From Thermodesulfovibrionia bacterium (lineage in GTDB: Bacteria; Nitrospirota; Thermodesulfovibrionia; UBA6902), in contig JAGVNU010000020.1 in assembly GCA_020053105.1 (NCBI GenBank), positions 1 to 33,196 on the forward strand: 33,196 bases of DNA. Reading direction: 5' to 3'. Numbering within the stretch: position 1 is the stretch's first letter; each line of letters opens with the position of its first letter. This document shows positions 30,678-33,196 of the stretch, one piece after another. The notes under the pieces were generated by a model. It did not search any database and was not told the DNA's origin. It saw nothing but the letters and a program-made list of their open reading frames with translations. Position numbers and translations under genes: made by a program.

Positions 30678-33161
30678 ATGGGACGATCAACAGTTCATTA
30701 CGCAGACAATAAGACCAACAATATCTTAAAAGCTTTACACAATAAGCTGAGACCTGCGGGCACGCCGGTTCAGCGTGTGGAATATATCATTGAATTGCTC
30801 CTGCTTCGTATCTTTGAAGTGAAACTCAAGAGGGACGATGAGTTCAAAGAACTGCGGCAGCTCTTCAATTCAGATCATGGGAATGAGAATAAACTTTTTT
30901 ATCATCTGCAAACTATCGGCAGTGAAAATATCTTATCAGCGCTGAATAAAGAGTTCTTCCCCTTCTACTCAAACATCCTGCAGGAAGCCCGGAAGGTCCT
31001 TAAAGAGAATTTAAGCATCAAAGTTCAGGATCAGTTGACCTTGATACATGAGGTATTTGCCAATTCCAATTTCACCAACAACGTGCAGAGTGGAAACCTT
31101 GAAGATATTATCGCCCTTATTTCAGACATTGACGAAGACCGTTTGCTCAATACTGATTTATTGGGCGATGCCATTGAATCGGCGCTTTCTGAAACAGGTG
31201 GGACAAAGGATATCGGGCTGTTTCGGACTCCCGATCATGTGAGGCAATTTATGGTGGGCATGCTTGAGCCTGCTATTAAGGACACGATTTTTGATCCTGC
31301 TTGCGGCACTGGAGGGTTCCTGTTCGATTCCTTTGAATACGTTATGGAAAGAATAGGAACGCCCTACACAAGTAAAGACGAGCCTGCGCGTTTCCCCGGA
31401 GCGAAGGCGCATCCTGAATTACAGGAATGGTTCAGTAAATATTTTGCCGAAAACAGTATTGAAATGCCTTCAATAGAAGAGACTACGTCATTTTATCGGT
31501 CTGGTATTTCGGGGATTGAATATTTAGGGATGATAAGAAAAATGGCAGCGGTCAACTTCTATGTGCGCGGGTTAAATCCCGCCAACCTTGAGCAGGGCGA
31601 TTCGTTGGCAAAGTTCAATGCTGAATTAGCCGGTTCTAAATCACTGGTCTTAGCAAATCCTCCATTCGGCGCAGAACGTGACCAGAAGGCTTACCCGAAT
31701 GTGTGGGAGGATTATTCAAAAGAGAGTGAGACAACTATCCTGTTTGTCAAAATGATGTTTGACAGTCTCAGGAAGGATGGCAAATGTGCAGTGGTGGTTT
31801 CAGAAGGATTTCTGACATGGGAGCAGGGAAGCGCGAAGGCATTGCGCAAGATGTTCCTGGAAGATGCGAATTTGCAGGCCGTCATTAGTTTGCCGCAAGG
31901 TGTCTTCATCAGCAAAACCGGACAGGGGCCGAAGACTTCTATTCTGATTTTTGAGAAAGGCAAGCCGACTGAGAAAGTCTGGTTTTATAATGTAGAGAAT
32001 GACGGGTTCACCAAAGGCGCAAACCGCATGCCTGTTGAGGGGTGCCAACTCACAGAGGCATTGGACTTATACCATCAATATGTAAAACACGGCAAGACAT
32101 CGCCGGAGACAAGACGGTCTTTTTCGCTCTCTGTAGAATGGCTGATGGTTGTTGATCCGCGTATCAAGGAAAGAATCAGGAAAGAGACAAGAGAAGCCCT
32201 CGATATAAAAAGAGATGAGGCAAGGGAAAAGTTGATTGGAAAATTGAACACTAAATTGGAGAATGCAAAAAAAGCCAAAGTTGATAAATTCAATAAGAAG
32301 GCATATAAAGCTGAGTTATGGAAATTTGATACTACATGGGAAAATAAAATTCTGAACGAGATAGCCCAGCGGATTGACAAGGCGCATACATATTCCTTTA
32401 ATCCCACACATTACCGAAGTTCATTGAGTGAAAGCCAATTGAATGAATGGGATAAAGTTGTCGAGCATCACAAGCCGCCGTCAAACGGACACTCATTGGA
32501 TAAGAGATTTGAGATGCTTCAGGGATGCGCCTTGAAGGACGCGATTAAGTGCGCAGCAAACTTTGACCCGCTTAACGCCATTGAAGCAGATATTGTCCGG
32601 GAATACCTGTCTAATGTTGAAGCCGGTGAATTGCAGAAACATTCGGCGTTGGCAAAGATAGATGCAATCTTAAAAAGCGGGGCCAAGTATCCGTTGGTCA
32701 GCCTGAAAGATTATTGCCATTATGAGAAAGGTAAATTCCCGACAGAGGCAACTCCTGAAGGCCCATACCCCTTTGTTGTGACTGCGGAAGATCGGAAGAC
32801 AGCCGACGGTTTCCAGTTTGACGGCAAGGCTGTCTGCATCCCGCTGATCTCAAGCACTGGTCATGGTCATGCCAGCATGAAACGCATTCATTATCAGGAA
32901 GGCAAGTTCGCTTTGGCTAATCTTTTGTTTGCCTTGTTCCCGAAAGACGAGAATGTGCTCAATGCCAAGTATCTCTATTATGTGTTGACGCCCAAGCTTG
33001 AAGAGCTTTTTGTTCCTTTAATGAAAGGGACAGCCAACGTGAGCATGAAGACGTCAGATGCGGTAAATATCCAGTTCCCTCTGCCGCCAATAGATAAGCC
33101 CAAATCCCGATTTAGAAAACTGCAACACTATTTTCACAAGGGATCGAGACTAATTTTATAA
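30678..33161 (+). CDS. Type I restriction-modification HsdM-HsdS fusion (N6-adenine methylase with recognition domain)
   Basis: 827 aa. Residues 1-170 are the helical HsdM N-terminal domain. The methylase core has motif I DPACGTGG (from Asp206) and motif IV NPPF (from Asn327). A charged helical linker (residues about 500-600) leads to one HsdS-like target-recognition half (YPLVSLKDYCHYEKGKFP, GPYPFVVTAEDRKTADGFQFDGKAVCIP, GTANVSMKTSDAVNIQFPLPPI). After PLPPI the usual QRRIV-type helix is missing; the frame runs DKPKSRFRKLQHYF and stops at 33161, so the recognition domain looks cut short. No nuclease motif is visible, and no hsdR lies in the remaining 35 bp. It may be a solitary methylase or the first gene of a system that continues past the window. 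The ribosome binding site (AAGGCG) is weak and distant. Confidence 0.82.
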   Translation: MGRSTVHYADNKTNNILKALHNKLRPAGTPVQRVEYIIELLLLRIFEVKLKRDDEFKELRQLFNSDHGNENKLFYHLQTIGSENILSALNKEFFPFYSNILQEARKVLKENLSIKVQDQLTLIHEVFANSNFTNNVQSGNLEDIIALISDIDEDRLLNTDLLGDAIESALSETGGTKDIGLFRTPDHVRQFMVGMLEPAIKDTIFDPACGTGGFLFDSFEYVMERIGTPYTSKDEPARFPGAKAHPELQEWFSKYFAENSIEMPSIEETTSFYRSGISGIEYLGMIRKMAAVNFYVRGLNPANLEQGDSLAKFNAELAGSKSLVLANPPFGAERDQKAYPNVWEDYSKESETTILFVKMMFDSLRKDGKCAVVVSEGFLTWEQGSAKALRKMFLEDANLQAVISLPQGVFISKTGQGPKTSILIFEKGKPTEKVWFYNVENDGFTKGANRMPVEGCQLTEALDLYHQYVKHGKTSPETRRSFSLSVEWLMVVDPRIKERIRKETREALDIKRDEAREKLIGKLNTKLENAKKAKVDKFNKKAYKAELWKFDTTWENKILNEIAQRIDKAHTYSFNPTHYRSSLSESQLNEWDKVVEHHKPPSNGHSLDKRFEMLQGCALKDAIKCAANFDPLNAIEADIVREYLSNVEAGELQKHSALAKIDAILKSGAKYPLVSLKDYCHYEKGKFPTEATPEGPYPFVVTAEDRKTADGFQFDGKAVCIPLISSTGHGHASMKRIHYQEGKFALANLLFALFPKDENVLNAKYLYYVLTPKLEELFVPLMKGTANVSMKTSDAVNIQFPLPPIDKPKSRFRKLQHYFHKGSRLIL

Positions 33162-33196
33162 TCTATTGAGTCATTATCGTGGTCAAAGGTTGCTGA

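Noticed and set aside
1-33196. tRNA, rRNA or CRISPR
   Set aside because: By eye I found no T-loop-like GGTTCRANNCC with matching acceptor arms, no rRNA stretches and no regularly spaced repeats.

Overview
The window reads as a chromosomal stretch from an anaerobic, Gram-negative-type bacterium. It holds a probable outer-membrane beta-barrel protein, a type IV pilus retraction ATPase, a non-mevalonate isoprenoid gene (ispG), an archaeal-type phosphoglycerate mutase (apgM) and a NAD-linked formate dehydrogenase whose catalytic residue is encoded by UGA. This mix would fit a Nitrospirota or Desulfobacterota-like lineage. That placement is inference; there is no rRNA here to test it. I saw no tRNA, rRNA, CRISPR array or transposase gene.

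Layout. 1-3600: a decayed HEPN-gene tail, thpR, recA, pilT and recX on the plus strand. 3800-7570: an outer-membrane protein gene convergent with a minus-strand group (FKBP isomerase, comF, apgM). 7700-11280: an AT-rich accessory patch with a Rad50/RloC-like ATPase carrying a HEPN-like tail, then a zeta-type kinase and a small partner protein. 11315-13445: argD-argF on the minus strand. 13580-18030: a heavy-metal-associated domain protein, a long nucleotide-sugar dehydrogenase, a geranylgeranyl-reductase-family flavoprotein and a nucleoside transporter. 18279-19465: an exported protein with an in-frame TGA, and a GYD-domain protein. 19700-23620: mltG, ispG, panC, a truncated Fis-type regulator and a PPC-domain protein. 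23828-29636: a formate dehydrogenase locus (NuoE-like, NuoF-like, cNMP-domain protein, selenocysteine-containing FdhA). 29700-33196: an MntA-HepT toxin-antitoxin pair between 48-bp direct repeats, then an HsdM-HsdS fusion methylase.

How it fits together. The NuoE-like and NuoF-like proteins and FdhA should form a soluble NAD(P)-linked formate dehydrogenase. The FdhA TGA is followed by a near-textbook SECIS hairpin, so the cell must decode UGA as selenocysteine. That makes the second in-frame TGA, in the exported protein at 18279-19034, a serious candidate for an undescribed selenoprotein: it is followed by a SECIS-like hairpin, an in-frame coding continuation with a Gly-Cys just after the TGA, and then a strong terminator.

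Two noncoding patterns stand out. The nuoE-like gene and fdhA share an ordered two-part motif upstream. A 39-bp repeat lies at the 3' end of recX and again just after the cNMP gene, where its core also forms a 16-bp inverted repeat in front of fdhA. Defence-type genes (RloC-like ATPase, zeta kinase, MntA-HepT, HsdM-S, HEPN remnant) cluster at two places and at the left edge, which marks them as accessory insertions among housekeeping genes.
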